Assembly (NCBI GenBank): GCA_030695645.1
Contig: JAUYQG010000036.1
Span: forward strand, 1 to 33,170
Reading direction: 5' to 3'
Length of the DNA stretch: 33,170 nucleotides
Source of the DNA: Legionellaceae bacterium
Lineage (GTDB): Bacteria; Pseudomonadota; Gammaproteobacteria; Legionellales; Legionellaceae
The position numbers were made by a program, and so were the translations under genes. Shown here piece by piece: positions 1 through 8,786 of the stretch (positions are counted from its first letter, which is position 1; each line of letters starts with the position of its first letter). Below the pieces are notes generated by a model. The model worked only from the letters and a program-made list of their open reading frames with translations. It did no database searches and was not told the DNA's origin.

Positions 1-51
1 CCGTTGTACCACTGCTGGTGGGCACGTCGCAAGCTCCTTTGCTCACCCTAC
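1..51. repeat. Right arm of a GTGGGCACGTCG...CACCCTAC palindromic repeat, cut by window edge
   Basis: Positions 17-51 (GGTGGGCACGTCGC to CACCCTAC) match the right arm of the inverted repeat at 23757-23864 and are related to the core of the element at 14949-15108. The left arm would lie before base 1. The remaining 100 bp up to the hmgA stop contain only a small hairpin, GCCCT/AGGGC around 99-115, without a clear T tract. Confidence 0.6.
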
Positions 52-153
52 GAATTCAGTGATATTTTGCGAAAAATAATTTTATTAAAACGCTACATAG
101 CCCTAGAACAGAGGGCCTTATCGTTCACCCAGAATTGCTGAGTCAACCTGACT

Positions 154-1386
154 CTAAAATCCTTGCCAACACGCAGTATAATCCGTTTGTCTTGTCGGAT
201 GTTGTAAAGCAAACTCGGTGTAAAGCCAAGGTTTATAGGATTCAAACATGAAGGCTAGTGTGTTGTCGTAGTATTTGGGTTTTAATTGTTGAATGCTAGC
301 TGCTTTATAGGATTGTGTATCGGGCCCGTGTGATGTCATGCAATTATGGATGCTGAAGCCACCGACTTCAAATCCTTGAGCTTTTGCATCGTATTCACCA
401 ACTAAAAGCCCCATGAACTCATTCATGATATTGCGATGAAAATAAGGGGGTCTGAAACTGTGTTCAGCAACCATCCATCGAGGTGGAAAAATTACGAAAT
501 CAACGTTTGCAACGCCTGGAATTTCACTTTCCGATGTTAACACGGTAAAAATAGAGGGATCAGGATGATCAAAGCTCACGGTATTAATGGTATTGAATAA
601 GGATAGATCATAACTGTATGGGGCATAATTTCCATGCCAGGCAACGACGTTCAAAGGTGAGTGATTGCTTTCAGCAATCCAAAGATGCTGTTGGTATTTA
701 CAAATTAAGTGAATATCCCCATGAGATTCCTCAACAGCAGCTGTGGGATAGAGAAAATGCCGAGGGTTAGCTAGGCTATTGGCACCCAGCGGACCCAGCG
801 GAGGTAACGTAAAGGGAAGCCCCATATTTTCACACAAATAACCCGCTGCAACAGCATCCAGTAATTCAATTTTAAATGTGATCCCGCGTGGAATCACGGC
901 AATCATGCCTGGGGATATGTTGAGTACACCGCATTCGGTATGAAGTTTCAAACTTCCTTGATAGGGTACAAATAACAGCTCACCATCGTGATTTCTGAAA
1001 TAGCGTGTTGTCATGGTTTGATTGCATTGATACAGATAGCTATTGAGATGCGCATTGCCGGCCAAATGGGTCATCCCATCCACAAACTCAATCGGATCAG
1101 TGGGGTTTGTAAAGGCTGACCAACGCATGGGATTGGGCGCTTGAAGGAGTGCAAACGGATTACAGATTACTTTGGAGTAAGGCACGTAGTCTTGATGTAC
1201 TACAGAAGGTAATTTCCGATAGAGCCAGGAGTGTAAATTAGTATGACGTGGGCGTGTGAATGCACTGCCATTTAGTTGCTCAGCAAAAAGATTGAAATGA
1301 CACTGCTGTGGCGAATTCTGATTCGTCGGCAAGGCTCCTTTGATGGCTTCAGTTTGATGATGATTACCGAATCCTGACAAGTACAT
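154..1386 (-). CDS. hmgA: Homogentisate 1,2-dioxygenase
   Basis: This is the iron-dependent enzyme that opens the ring of homogentisate to maleylacetoacetate in tyrosine and phenylalanine breakdown. The 410-residue protein opens with the family hallmark YLSGFGN, followed by [17 protein letters not shown], and ends near CWQGF. By alignment with the human enzyme, the iron ligands are His317, Glu323 (within [12 protein letters not shown]) and His353 (SHGPD). The start at 1386 has a GGAG ribosome site about 8 bases upstream on the minus strand. It is transcribed away from yebC, and no other tyrosine catabolic gene is visible, so it may be monocistronic or continue beyond the left edge. In Legionella, loss or limitation of this enzyme leads to pyomelanin; whether that applies here is unknown. 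Confidence 0.97.
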   Translation of the reverse strand: MYLSGFGNHHQTEAIKGALPTNQNSPQQCHFNLFAEQLNGSAFTRPRHTNLHSWLYRKLPSVVHQDYVPYSKVICNPFALLQAPNPMRWSAFTNPTDPIEFVDGMTHLAGNAHLNSYLYQCNQTMTTRYFRNHDGELLFVPYQGSLKLHTECGVLNISPGMIAVIPRGITFKIELLDAVAAGYLCENMGLPFTLPPLGPLGANSLANPRHFLYPTAAVEESHGDIHLICKYQQHLWIAESNHSPLNVVAWHGNYAPYSYDLSLFNTINTVSFDHPDPSIFTVLTSESEIPGVANVDFVIFPPRWMVAEHSFRPPYFHRNIMNEFMGLLVGEYDAKAQGFEVGGFSIHNCMTSHGPDTQSYKAASIQQLKPKYYDNTLAFMFESYKPWLYTEFALQHPTRQTDYTACWQGF

Positions 1387-1420
1387 GATAAACGTCTCCT
1401 GTTTTCAGATTTTATTATGT

Positions 1421-1469
1421 TAACCCCAGTTCAGTGGTAATCAGTAAAAAAAACTACGAACCGGGGTTA
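1421..1469. promoter_or_regulatory. Dyad in the hmgA-yebC divergent intergenic region
   Basis: TAACCCCAGTTC (1421-1432) and GAACCGGGGTTA (1458-1469) form a 12-bp inverted repeat with one mismatch and a 25-bp spacer. It lies upstream of hmgA and just upstream of the yebC -10 box, so it could be an operator for a regulator of hmgA. That role is inferred from position and symmetry only. Confidence 0.35.
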
Positions 1470-1500
1470 TGTTAGCATTTTTTTTAAATCGCTGACATTG

Positions 1501-1506
1501 TATAAT
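1501..1506 (+). promoter_or_regulatory. Putative -10 box of the yebC-ruvCA operon
   Basis: TATAAT is a perfect sigma-70 -10 hexamer 28 bases upstream of the yebC ATG. No good -35 is seen; the region upstream is a T run. Transcription would begin near 1513, downstream of the alternative start at 1498, which supports the start at 1534. Confidence 0.5.
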
Positions 1507-1533
1507 CGCTATATCTCAACAACGGGGCGTTTC

Positions 1534-2283
1534 ATGGCTGGTCATAGTAAATGGGCAAATATTAAGTTTCGTAAGGGTGTACAAGATGCTAAACGTGGAA
1601 AAGTATTCACTAAATTGATACGCGAAATTACCGTTTCTGCTCGAATGGGCGGGCCTGATGAGTCATCAAATCCACGGTTGCGCGATGCCGTGATGAAAGC
1701 GCTGAAAGCCAATATGAAGCGTGATACTATTGATAATGCGGTGAAACGTGGAGCTGGTGGTTTGGATGGTGCCAATATGATGGAAATGTCGTATGAAGGA
1801 TATGGACCGGGTGGCATTGCTATTTTAGTAGACTGTTTATCGGATAATAAAAATCGAACCGTTTCCGAAGTTCGACATGCCTTCACTAAGCACGGCGGTA
1901 ACTTGGGCACGGATGGCTCTGTTGCTTATTTATTTAACAAGCAGGGTGAAATTTTGTTGGCAGCAACCGATCGCGCTGATGAGGCGATGGATATTGTAAT
2001 CGAATCAGGTGCTGAGGATGTTATCCTATTGGAGGATGGTGAGCTTGAAGTGATTACGGCCGTGGAGAATTATCATACCATATTGAATGCATTGCAGACG
2101 GCGACATTTGAGGTAGATCAGTCACATATCACTCGACGCGCACAAGTTCTAATTCCATTGGATAAAGATAATGCTGAGAGAGTGGACAAATTGATTGAAA
2201 TGCTGGATGATCTGGATGACGTTCAAGCCGTATATAGCAACGCGGAATATCCTGATGAGTTATTATTTGAAGTTGCCGAGTAA
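1534..2283 (+). CDS. yebC: YebC/PmpR family protein
   Basis: The 249-residue protein begins with the family signature [14 protein letters not shown] and continues with the conserved GYGPGG segment near the middle and an acidic C-terminal third. The family is described both as a transcriptional regulator and as a factor that relieves ribosome stalling at proline stretches; the sequence cannot separate these roles. The frame is open back to 1498, but the universal MAGHSKW start at 1534 and the -10 box at 1501 argue for 1534. Its stop codon overlaps the ruvC start by one base (TAATG), the classic yebC-ruvC arrangement, so the genes are probably translated in a coupled way. Confidence 0.96.
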   Translation: MAGHSKWANIKFRKGVQDAKRGKVFTKLIREITVSARMGGPDESSNPRLRDAVMKALKANMKRDTIDNAVKRGAGGLDGANMMEMSYEGYGPGGIAILVDCLSDNKNRTVSEVRHAFTKHGGNLGTDGSVAYLFNKQGEILLAATDRADEAMDIVIESGAEDVILLEDGELEVITAVENYHTILNALQTATFEVDQSHITRRAQVLIPLDKDNAERVDKLIEMLDDLDDVQAVYSNAEYPDELLFEVAE

Positions 2284-2777
2284 TGACATTGATTCTAGGA
2301 ATTGATCCTGGGTCTAGAGTGACCGGGTATGGTCTGATTCGAGAGCATAATCGCCAATTGCATTATGTTGATAGCGGTTGTATTCGTACATCAGAGGGCG
2401 AGTTTAGCAGCCGTTTATTGCAGATTTTTAATGGCATTTGTGATTTAATGGAGCAATTTAACCCCAGTGAAGTGGCAATTGAACAAGTTTTTATGCATAA
2501 AAACCCTAATTCGGCATTAAAGTTAGGACATGCGCGTGGTGTTGCAATGGTTGCTTGTGCTTCGCACCGGGTCAAGGTCAGTGAGTATTCGGCACGAGAA
2601 GTTAAGCAATCGGTGGTTGGATATGGTGCTGCGGAAAAAGAGCAAGTGAAGCAGATGGTGGTTCACTTATTAATGCTATCTAATTCACCACAAAATGATG
2701 CGGCTGATGCCTTGGCGATTGCCATTTGCCATAGCCATATGCGCAGTGGGTTGGCCACGTTTAGGAGAAAACGATGA
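2283..2777 (+). CDS. ruvC: Holliday junction resolvase RuvC
   Basis: RuvC is the endonuclease that cuts Holliday junctions in the RuvABC pathway of recombinational repair. The 164-residue protein starts with LILGIDPGS. The four acidic catalytic residues align with those of E. coli at an offset of one: Asp8, Glu67 (VAIEQVF), Asp139 and Asp142 (NDAADALA). Length is normal. It overlaps yebC by one base and ruvA by four (ATGA), so the three genes form one translationally coupled unit. Confidence 0.97.
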   Translation: MTLILGIDPGSRVTGYGLIREHNRQLHYVDSGCIRTSEGEFSSRLLQIFNGICDLMEQFNPSEVAIEQVFMHKNPNSALKLGHARGVAMVACASHRVKVSEYSAREVKQSVVGYGAAEKEQVKQMVVHLLMLSNSPQNDAADALAIAICHSHMRSGLATFRRKR

Positions 2778-3379
2778 TTGGTTGGTTGAGTGGTTTCATT
2801 ATTGATAAGCAGCAACCGGGTAAAATCGTTGTTGATGTGAATGGTGTTGGTTATGATGTCGAAACATCGCTAGCTACGTTTTTTAAACTGGAATTGGAGG
2901 TTGGTTTAGTCGGATTGTTCATCCACACTATTGTACGAGAAGATGCCTTATTGCTGTATGGTTTTATCGACAAACAAGAGCGTGCGTTATTTAGAGCGTT
3001 AATTAAAGTCAATGGAGTCGGTCCTAAATTAGCCATCGCTATTTTATCGAGCATTACCCCAGATGAGTTTATTCAGTGTATTTATCAACAAAATTCACAA
3101 TTATTAACGAAATTGCCGGGGATTGGTAAAAAAACGGCAGAGCGTTTGATCGTAGAGATGAAAGACAGTATTCAGCAATTGTCTCATACAACAAGTACGC
3201 ATGCGAATACGATAGGGCTGTTTAATCAACAAGATGAAGCCATTTGTGCTTTAGAGGCGCTGGGTTATAAACGTCAAGAAGCCACAAAAGTAATTAGTAA
3301 GATCGATGATGGCCAGCAGTCGTGTGAACAACTCATTCGACAGGCCTTGCAGTCATTAGCAATGCGGCAAGGAGTATAA
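2774..3379 (+). CDS. ruvA: Holliday junction branch migration protein RuvA
   Basis: RuvA binds four-way junctions as a tetramer and loads the RuvB motor. The 201-residue protein has the N-terminal OB fold ([19 protein letters not shown]), two helix-hairpin-helix motifs ([13 protein letters not shown] and [12 protein letters not shown]) and the small C-terminal RuvB-contact domain (ALGYKRQEA). Its start overlaps the ruvC stop. Unusually, the next gene, starting one base after the ruvA stop, is a PAP2 phosphatase and not ruvB, which must be elsewhere in the genome. Confidence 0.96.
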   Translation: MIGWLSGFIIDKQQPGKIVVDVNGVGYDVETSLATFFKLELEVGLVGLFIHTIVREDALLLYGFIDKQERALFRALIKVNGVGPKLAIAILSSITPDEFIQCIYQQNSQLLTKLPGIGKKTAERLIVEMKDSIQQLSHTTSTHANTIGLFNQQDEAICALEALGYKRQEATKVISKIDDGQQSCEQLIRQALQSLAMRQGV

Positions 3380-4114
3380 ATGAGCCCCACTACATCACAT
3401 AACGTGCTCGTTCAACCGGCACTCAAATCTGACCGTTCTCCAAGCGTCAATAGTACCCTCCGAGCAGTTACCAATAAAAAAAGTTATTGGGATGTGATGC
3501 TAAATCCTTGGTTGACCATCAGTGTCATCTTGGTAATAGTGCTTTCCTACGTTTACGTCGATCGCTCGCTCGCTCTCTTCTTACATCAACTTCATCTGAA
3601 AAAAGAGCTGCCGATTTTATACTGGATTACGTGTTTGGGAGTAACTCAAGCCTATTTAATTCTATTGCCATTGGCCGCTGCTTGCTCATTTTTGTTTGTT
3701 CATAATAAAAAAGCAGAACATCGCCTTTGGTTTTTATGGTCTTGTGTGTTGTTCACCAGCCTAATCAACATCATTTTAAAAATGACGTTAGGTCGTGCTC
3801 GTCCTGAGCTGTTCTTTGATCAGCAACTGTTTGGATTTTATGGTTGGCATGTTCAGGAGTCTTTTTATTCATTTCCTTCCGGGCACACTACGGCGATTAC
3901 CAGCCTGATGTTGGGTTTGATGATTTCATTTCCGCGATATCGTTATGCGTTTGCCATCATGGGACTACTCGTTATTTCAACGCGTGTTTTATTAACATAT
4001 CACTACCTAAGTGATATATTGGCAACGATGTATCTGACGTGTATCGAGTTGGGTTTATTGTTTTATATGATACGTCGTTGGCACCCTAAAACATGGGGGT
4101 TAGTATTAAAATGA
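3380..4114 (+). CDS. PAP2-family membrane phosphatase with repeat-derived N-terminal segment
   Basis: This 244-residue protein is a membrane phosphatidic-acid-phosphatase type 2 enzyme, probably acting on a lipid phosphate at the outer face of the inner membrane; the substrate is not predictable. All three motifs are present: K134-x6-R141-P142, PSGH at 166-169, and R202-x5-H208-x3-D212 (TR replaces the usual SR). About five to six hydrophobic segments lie between residues 44 and 231. Residues about 10-31 are encoded by a 63-bp sequence (3409-3471) that matches, in reverse orientation and at 57 of 63 positions, the left end of the repeat element after sdhB (8564-8626). The start directly follows the ruvA stop, and the end overlaps lipA by ATGA. 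Confidence 0.88.
   Translation: MSPTTSHNVLVQPALKSDRSPSVNSTLRAVTNKKSYWDVMLNPWLTISVILVIVLSYVYVDRSLALFLHQLHLKKELPILYWITCLGVTQAYLILLPLAAACSFLFVHNKKAEHRLWFLWSCVLFTSLINIILKMTLGRARPELFFDQQLFGFYGWHVQESFYSFPSGHTTAITSLMLGLMISFPRYRYAFAIMGLLVISTRVLLTYHYLSDILATMYLTCIELGLLFYMIRRWHPKTWGLVLK
3409..3471 (-). repeat. 63-bp fragment of a GTAACT-family element inside the PAP2 coding region
   Basis: The reverse complement of 8564-8626 aligns here without gaps, with 6 mismatches in 63 bases. The fragment ends with AGTTAC, the terminal motif of the family. It is 21 codons long and keeps the frame open, encoding roughly residues 10-31 of the phosphatase. The other half of the element is absent. Confidence 0.85.
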
Positions 4115-5121
4115 GCAAATTAGCCGATATTCCTATTGTGGTTGAAAGTGGAAAAAAATACAAAACCGAACAAGGCTTTGTTGCAATTAAAGATGGCATA
4201 AAAGCGGTGGATGAGCCACATCAGCGTTTGCCAAAACCAGATTGGTTACGTATTTCGAATCAGACGACACCTGCTTATATGCAGGTTAAAAAGCAAGTAC
4301 AAGAACATCGATTGTCAACCGTATGCCAGGAAGCAAAGTGTCCTAATATAGCCGAGTGTTGGTCGCACGGTACTGCAACCATTATGTTAATGGGTTCGGT
4401 TTGTACACGCGCTTGTCGATTTTGTGCTGTTGATACGGGTAATCCGCAAGGATGGTTGGATCGTGACGAACCTGAAAATACGGCAACAACCGTTGAACGG
4501 ATGAACCTGGACTACGTTGTATTAACCTCTGTAAATCGGGATGATCTAGAGGATGGTGGTGCAAAACATTATGCTGATTCTATTTTAGCCATTAAAGCAC
4601 GCTGTCCTAAAACAAAAATAGAGGCATTGACTCCGGATTTCCAGGGGATGCAACGTGATGTTGCTACGCTCTTGGACAGTGGTGTCGATGTGTTTGCTCA
4701 AAATGTTGAAACGGTGGAGAGATTGACTCATCCCGTTCGTGATAATCGAGCCGGCTATTGGCAGACATTGGATGTATTGGCATTTGCTAAGCAATATCGA
4801 CCGGATGTATTAACAAAAACAAGTTTGATGCTTGGACTAGGCGAGACGGACGATGAAATCATGCAAACCATGGATGATTTGCGCAATTGTCATGTTGATA
4901 TCTTAACGTTGGGACAGTATTTACAGCCGACTCAACATCATTTACCTGTTGAGCGCTATGTTACCCCAGAACAATTTGCCAATTTACGTGAAATAGGTTT
5001 GAAAAAAGGATTTTTTGAAGTAGCGTCCGGTCCATTAGTGCGTTCAAGTTATCGTGCTGATCGAATATTTAAGCGCGATAACTTAGGCTTGGGGTCAACA
5101 GACCCTAATGACAGGTTGTGA
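4111..5121 (+). CDS. lipA: Lipoyl synthase
   Basis: LipA inserts two sulfur atoms into octanoyl groups carried on lipoyl domains, completing the cofactor of 2-oxoacid dehydrogenases such as SucB, encoded 6.5 kb downstream. The radical-SAM motif CTRACRFC is present. The auxiliary iron-sulfur cluster is bound by the N-terminal [12 protein letters not shown] motif and by the serine in VRSSYRAD near the C-terminus. The frame opens at 4093, but the ATG at 4111 overlaps the PAP2 stop as ATGA and gives 336 residues, so I prefer it. Partner genes such as lipB are not in view. A promoter-like sequence follows the gene, so sdhC probably starts a new transcript. Confidence 0.96.
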   Translation: MSKLADIPIVVESGKKYKTEQGFVAIKDGIKAVDEPHQRLPKPDWLRISNQTTPAYMQVKKQVQEHRLSTVCQEAKCPNIAECWSHGTATIMLMGSVCTRACRFCAVDTGNPQGWLDRDEPENTATTVERMNLDYVVLTSVNRDDLEDGGAKHYADSILAIKARCPKTKIEALTPDFQGMQRDVATLLDSGVDVFAQNVETVERLTHPVRDNRAGYWQTLDVLAFAKQYRPDVLTKTSLMLGLGETDDEIMQTMDDLRNCHVDILTLGQYLQPTQHHLPVERYVTPEQFANLREIGLKKGFFEVASGPLVRSSYRADRIFKRDNLGLGSTDPNDRL

Positions 5122-5151
5122 TATTTTTAGATCGGCATCCCTAATAACGTA

Positions 5152-5160
5152 TGCTATAAT
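5152..5160 (+). promoter_or_regulatory. Extended -10 promoter upstream of sdhC
   Basis: TGCTATAAT is a perfect extended -10 element. No clear -35 is seen, as is common for this class. It lies between lipA and sdhC, upstream of the repeat at 5192-5305, so the repeat is transcribed as part of the sdh leader. Confidence 0.55.
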
Positions 5161-5191
5161 TTTGCAGCACAGTAGATTACAACAGATTTTT

Positions 5192-5305
5192 GTAACTACT
5201 TGCACGTCATCCCGAGCACAGCGAGGGATCTCCTGGATTATGGTACTGTGCCATGTATTGGAGATCCCTCGCTGTGCTCGGGATGACGTACGGGTGAGCA
5301 GTTAC
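5192..5305. mobile_element. GTAACT-family palindromic element in the sdhC leader, with 8-bp target duplication
   Basis: The element begins GTAACTACT and ends AGCAGTTAC. Inside is a perfect 29-bp inverted repeat (5205-5233 and 5260-5288; CGTCATCCCGAG...GGATCTCC) with a 26-base loop. The flanking 8 bp are identical: AGATTTTT at 5184-5191 and 5306-5313; two more bases (AC) also match if the shared end is counted. This is what transposition with target-site duplication leaves. It has no coding capacity. The insertion lies between the promoter and the sdhC ribosome site. Confidence 0.8.
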
Positions 5306-5335
5306 AGATTTTTCAAAATAAGGACGAAATTTACA

Positions 5336-5710
5336 GTGAACCATCAACGACCAATTAATCTTGATTTGGGTAGTTTTAAATACCCAGCTATGTCGATAGC
5401 TTCGATTTTGCATCGTATATCGGGAGTTATTCTTTTTGTTTTGTTACCTCTGATATTGTATATATTGCAATTATCATTAAAATCGCAGTCTTCGTATGAT
5501 GAGCTGCAAACGTTCTTGATTCACCCGCACATTCGATTTTGCTTATGGGTGTTTTTTAGTGCCTTAATTTATCATGTGATTGCAGGTGTTCGGCATATTA
5601 TGTTGGATATGGGAATTGGTGAGGAGCTTCATGCCGCACGGCGTAGTGCTGTCATAGTTATTGTGCTTGCTGCTGTGATGGTACTTTTTTTAGGGATGTG
5701 GATATGGTAA
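5336..5710 (+). CDS. sdhC: Succinate dehydrogenase cytochrome b556 subunit
   Basis: SdhC is one of two membrane anchors of respiratory complex II; it binds heme b and ubiquinone. The 124-residue product has three hydrophobic helices, the SIASILHRISG segment (quinone-site Ser and Arg) and YHVIAGVRHIMLD with the probable heme-ligand histidine. I start it at a GTG (5336) giving NHQRPINLDL, the usual SdhC N-terminus, with an AGGACG ribosome site 9 bases upstream. The frame is open to 5108, but that extension translates the palindromic repeat and is not protein-like. The stop overlaps sdhD. Confidence 0.93.
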   Translation: MNHQRPINLDLGSFKYPAMSIASILHRISGVILFVLLPLILYILQLSLKSQSSYDELQTFLIHPHIRFCLWVFFSALIYHVIAGVRHIMLDMGIGEELHAARRSAVIVIVLAAVMVLFLGMWIW

Positions 5711-6051
5711 CGAATGTTACGAGTCTAACCGGAAATGGTTTGAAGGATTGGTTGATTCAACGTGTGTCGGCGATATATTTGGCCGCATATCTGTTGTTTT
5801 TAATGGGTTATTTACTCAGCCATCTATCATTAGAATATACCAATTGGCATGCCTTGTTCCACTTGCGTTCCATGCAAATTGCGAGTGTGATCGCTTTGTT
5901 TTTACTGTTGTTGCATGCGTGGATAGGCATTTGGACTGTAACAACGGACTATATCAAACGCACAGGTATTCGAGTGTCTGTTCAAGTGTTGGTTGCCTTG
6001 TTTCTAGGTAGTCAATTTCTGTGGGGCTTCATGATTGTTTGGGGACAATAA
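5704..6051 (+). CDS. sdhD: Succinate dehydrogenase membrane anchor subunit
   Basis: SdhD is the second membrane anchor of complex II. The 115-residue protein has three transmembrane segments and the family features [14 protein letters not shown] near the N-terminus and [15 protein letters not shown] with the heme/quinone-region histidine and the DY motif. The ATG at 5704 (ATGGTAA, overlapping the sdhC stop) has an AGGG ribosome site 8 bases upstream; a GTG at 5698 is the alternative. It is followed by sdhA after two bases. Confidence 0.92.
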   Translation: MVTNVTSLTGNGLKDWLIQRVSAIYLAAYLLFLMGYLLSHLSLEYTNWHALFHLRSMQIASVIALFLLLLHAWIGIWTVTTDYIKRTGIRVSVQVLVALFLGSQFLWGFMIVWGQ

Positions 6052-6053
6052 CA

Positions 6054-7826
6054 ATGGCAGTTGCGTGTAACAAATTCGATGCAGTAATTATTGGCGCAGG
6101 TGGTGCGGGTATGCGAGCTGCCTATCAGTTAGCAAAATCATCTGATATGAAAGTGGCATTAATTTCAAAAGTATTTCCAACACGGTCACATACGGTTTCC
6201 GCTCAAGGCGGCATAACGGTTGCTCTGGGAAATTCTGATGAAGATGATTGGCGCTGGCATATGTACGATACCGTCAAAGGTGCTGATTATATTGGTGATC
6301 AAGATGCCATTGAGTATTTATGCAAAACTGGGCCTGATGCCGTTTATGAATTAGAGCATATGGGCTTGCCGTTTTCCCGTATGGACAATGGTAAAATCTA
6401 TCAACGTCAGTTTGGTGGACAGTCTAAAAATTTTGGTGGAGAACAAGCGGCACGAACGGCGGCTGCTGCTGATCGAACCGGACATGCTTTATTACACACG
6501 TTGTACCAACAAAACTTAAAAGTTAAAACACAAATTTTTAGTGAGTGGTTTGCGCTTGATTTTGTGAAAGATGCGCACGATAAAATTGCGGGTGTTACCG
6601 CGATGTGTATTGAAACGGGAGAGATTGTTTTTTTCCAATCCCGAGTTTGTATTTTAGCAACGGGCGGAGCAGGTCGAATATTTCAATCTACGACAAATGC
6701 CTATATTAATACGGGTGATGGTTATGGTATGGCCCTGCGTGCCGGGATCCCATTACAAGATATGGAAATGTGGCAGTTTCATCCCACAGGTATTGCTGGT
6801 GCGGGCACGTTGGTGACCGAAGGTTGTCGCGGTGAAGGTGGTTATTTGATCAATAAAGACGGTGAGCGTTTTATGGAACGCTACGCACCGCATGTTAAAG
6901 ATCTAGCTTCACGTGATGTGGTGTCCCGAGCAATTGCTTTAGAATTGCGTGCTGGCAAGGGTTTTAATATTGATGGTGTTGAATGCGTCAAATTAAAACT
7001 AGATCATTTGGGTGCCGACTTGATTAAAGAACGACTTCCTGGAATTCGTGAGTTATCCATGAAATTTGCAGCCGTCGATCCTATTTCTGAACCCATTCCT
7101 GTTGTACCAACGTGTCATTATAGTATGGGTGGAATTCCTACCAATATGCACGGTCAGGTCATTACGAAGCGGTTAGGTAAAGAGAGCCTTGTAGAAGGGC
7201 TTTACGCTGTGGGTGAATGCGCATGTGTTTCGGTACATGGTGCTAACCGATTGGGTGGTAACTCATTATTAGATTTGGTTGTATTTGGGCGAGCAGCTGG
7301 ATTGCATGTTGAAGAAATGTGGCAATCGAATCAAATGCGAGACATGCCATCGGCAACTGATGATGATGTGGCGGCGTCATTGCTTCGTTACGAGCGTTGG
7401 CAACAATCTACTGATGGTGAGAGTCCTTCCGTTATACGAGATGAAATGCAACGAGTCATGCAATCTGATTTCGGGGTTTTTCGTACTGGCGAGATAATGG
7501 AACGAGGTTTGGAGCGATTAGATGCCTTACGCGAACGCCTTGCGCATGCCAAATTGCTGGATAAGAGTGACGTATTCAACACAGAGCGAGTGACGGCCTT
7601 GGAGCTTGATAACTTGATGGCTACAGCGTACGCAACAGCAAAATCCGCAATCAGTCGAACAGAAAGTCGTGGAGCACATAGCCGTGAAGATTTTCCCAAA
7701 CGAGATGATGCGAAATGGATAAAACATACGGTATATTTTATGGTGGATGATGCTATTGATTTTCGTCCTGTGAATGTATCACCTAAATATGTGAAACGAT
7801 TCGAACCAAAAGAACGAGTTTATTAA
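6054..7826 (+). CDS. sdhA: Succinate dehydrogenase flavoprotein subunit
   Basis: SdhA oxidises succinate to fumarate in the TCA cycle and passes electrons to SdhB. The 590-residue protein has the FAD-binding GAGGAG motif (residues 14-19) and SHTVSAQGG, in which His46 carries the covalent FAD. It also has the substrate-site segments HPTGI and [13 protein letters not shown]. The E. coli protein is 588 residues. The frame extends upstream to 6021, but the ATG at 6054, two bases after the sdhD stop, fits the family N-terminus. Confidence 0.98.
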   Translation: MAVACNKFDAVIIGAGGAGMRAAYQLAKSSDMKVALISKVFPTRSHTVSAQGGITVALGNSDEDDWRWHMYDTVKGADYIGDQDAIEYLCKTGPDAVYELEHMGLPFSRMDNGKIYQRQFGGQSKNFGGEQAARTAAAADRTGHALLHTLYQQNLKVKTQIFSEWFALDFVKDAHDKIAGVTAMCIETGEIVFFQSRVCILATGGAGRIFQSTTNAYINTGDGYGMALRAGIPLQDMEMWQFHPTGIAGAGTLVTEGCRGEGGYLINKDGERFMERYAPHVKDLASRDVVSRAIALELRAGKGFNIDGVECVKLKLDHLGADLIKERLPGIRELSMKFAAVDPISEPIPVVPTCHYSMGGIPTNMHGQVITKRLGKESLVEGLYAVGECACVSVHGANRLGGNSLLDLVVFGRAAGLHVEEMWQSNQMRDMPSATDDDVAASLLRYERWQQSTDGESPSVIRDEMQRVMQSDFGVFRTGEIMERGLERLDALRERLAHAKLLDKSDVFNTERVTALELDNLMATAYATAKSAISRTESRGAHSREDFPKRDDAKWIKHTVYFMVDDAIDFRPVNVSPKYVKRFEPKERVY

Positions 7827-7837
7827 GAGGACGTAAC

Positions 7838-8560
7838 ATGCCTGAGTCAAGAAATGTAAGTCTGTCTATTTATCGATATAATCCAGAGGTGGATGACAAG
7901 CCTTATATGCAAGATTACCGGATGACGATTTCTGCGAATAGTGATCCCATGATATTGACCTTACTTGAGCGCTTGAAAGCGGAGCAGGACGCAACGATTT
8001 CGTATCGCCGCTCATGTCGCGAAGGTGTGTGTGGTTCGGATGGAATGAATATTAACGGTACCAATGGTCTCGCTTGTATCACCCATCTGTCTGCATTGAA
8101 ATCGGATAAAGTTGTCGTTAGGCCATTACCGGGTTTTCCTGTTGTTCGGGATCTGGTTGTGGACATGAGTCAATTTTATCATCAATACGAACGCATCGAG
8201 CCCTATTTACAAAACGATACGGTTGCTCCGGCGCGGGAGCGGTTGCAGTCGCCTGAGGAACGTTCAAAATTAGATGGTTTGTATGAGTGTATTTTATGCG
8301 CTTGTTGTACCAGCTCTTGTCCTTCCTTTTGGTGGAATCCAGAAAAATTTGTGGGACCTGCCGGCTTGCTGCAAGCTCAGCGTTTTTTAGCAGATAGTAG
8401 AGATACGGCAACGGATCATCGTTTGAGTAAATTACAAGATCCGTTCAGTGTCTTTCGTTGTCGTACTATCATGAACTGTGCCAATGTTTGTCCCAAAGGA
8501 TTGAATCCAACCCAAGCGATTGGAGAAATACGCAAACAAATGTTACGAGATGAAACTTAA
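7838..8560 (+). CDS. sdhB: Succinate dehydrogenase iron-sulfur subunit
   Basis: SdhB transfers electrons from the flavin to ubiquinone. The 240-residue protein has three cluster motifs in order: [2Fe-2S] in CREGVCGSDG with a later Cys in GLAC, [4Fe-4S] in CILCACCTSSCP, and [3Fe-4S] in CRTIMNCANVCPKG. A GAGGACG ribosome site precedes the ATG. Its stop codon lies within the 8-bp target duplication of the element that separates sdh from suc. Confidence 0.98.
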   Translation: MPESRNVSLSIYRYNPEVDDKPYMQDYRMTISANSDPMILTLLERLKAEQDATISYRRSCREGVCGSDGMNINGTNGLACITHLSALKSDKVVVRPLPGFPVVRDLVVDMSQFYHQYERIEPYLQNDTVAPARERLQSPEERSKLDGLYECILCACCTSSCPSFWWNPEKFVGPAGLLQAQRFLADSRDTATDHRLSKLQDPFSVFRCRTIMNCANVCPKGLNPTQAIGEIRKQMLRDET

Positions 8561-8563
8561 TCC

Positions 8564-8761
8564 GTAACTGCTCGGAGCGTGCAGTTGACGCTCGGAGAAC
8601 GGTCAGATTTGAGTGCAGGTTGAACGAAAACGGTTTCGAAAAAGCGCAGCATACATGGGCTTGGCCTGTCCCGGCGAAGGCCGGGATGAGCATTTTTCAA
8701 AATCGTTTTCGTTCAAGATGCGCCAAATATGCCCGTTCCTTGCAACGGAGTGAGTAGTTAC
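8564..8761. mobile_element. 198-bp GTAACT-family inverted-repeat element between sdhB and sucA, 8-bp target duplication
   Basis: The element runs from GTAACTGCTC to GAGTAGTTAC. Its arms are imperfect inverted repeats. The clearest part is a 24-bp pair (8620-8643 and 8693-8716, 22 matches), and the centre holds a strong CCCGGC-GAAG-GCCGGG hairpin (8670-8685). Exact 8-bp direct repeats CTTAATCC flank it (8556-8563 and 8762-8769), and the left copy contains the sdhB stop codon. Without the element and one repeat, sdhB and sucA would be 20 bp apart. Pieces recur at 3409-3471 and 23975-24022. Confidence 0.85.
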
Positions 8762-8786
8762 CTTAATCCTTTGGAGAAATGAATCA

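Noticed and set aside
1542-1910. Minus-strand frame of 122 codons inside yebC
   Set aside because: It is a shadow of a strongly conserved gene in another frame, with no family resemblance. The long minus-strand frames in sucB, sucC, sdhA and sdhB were dismissed for the same reason.
5108-5335. Open frame extending sdhC upstream by 76 codons
   Set aside because: It translates the palindromic element; the GTG at 5336 has a ribosome site and gives the normal SdhC N-terminus.
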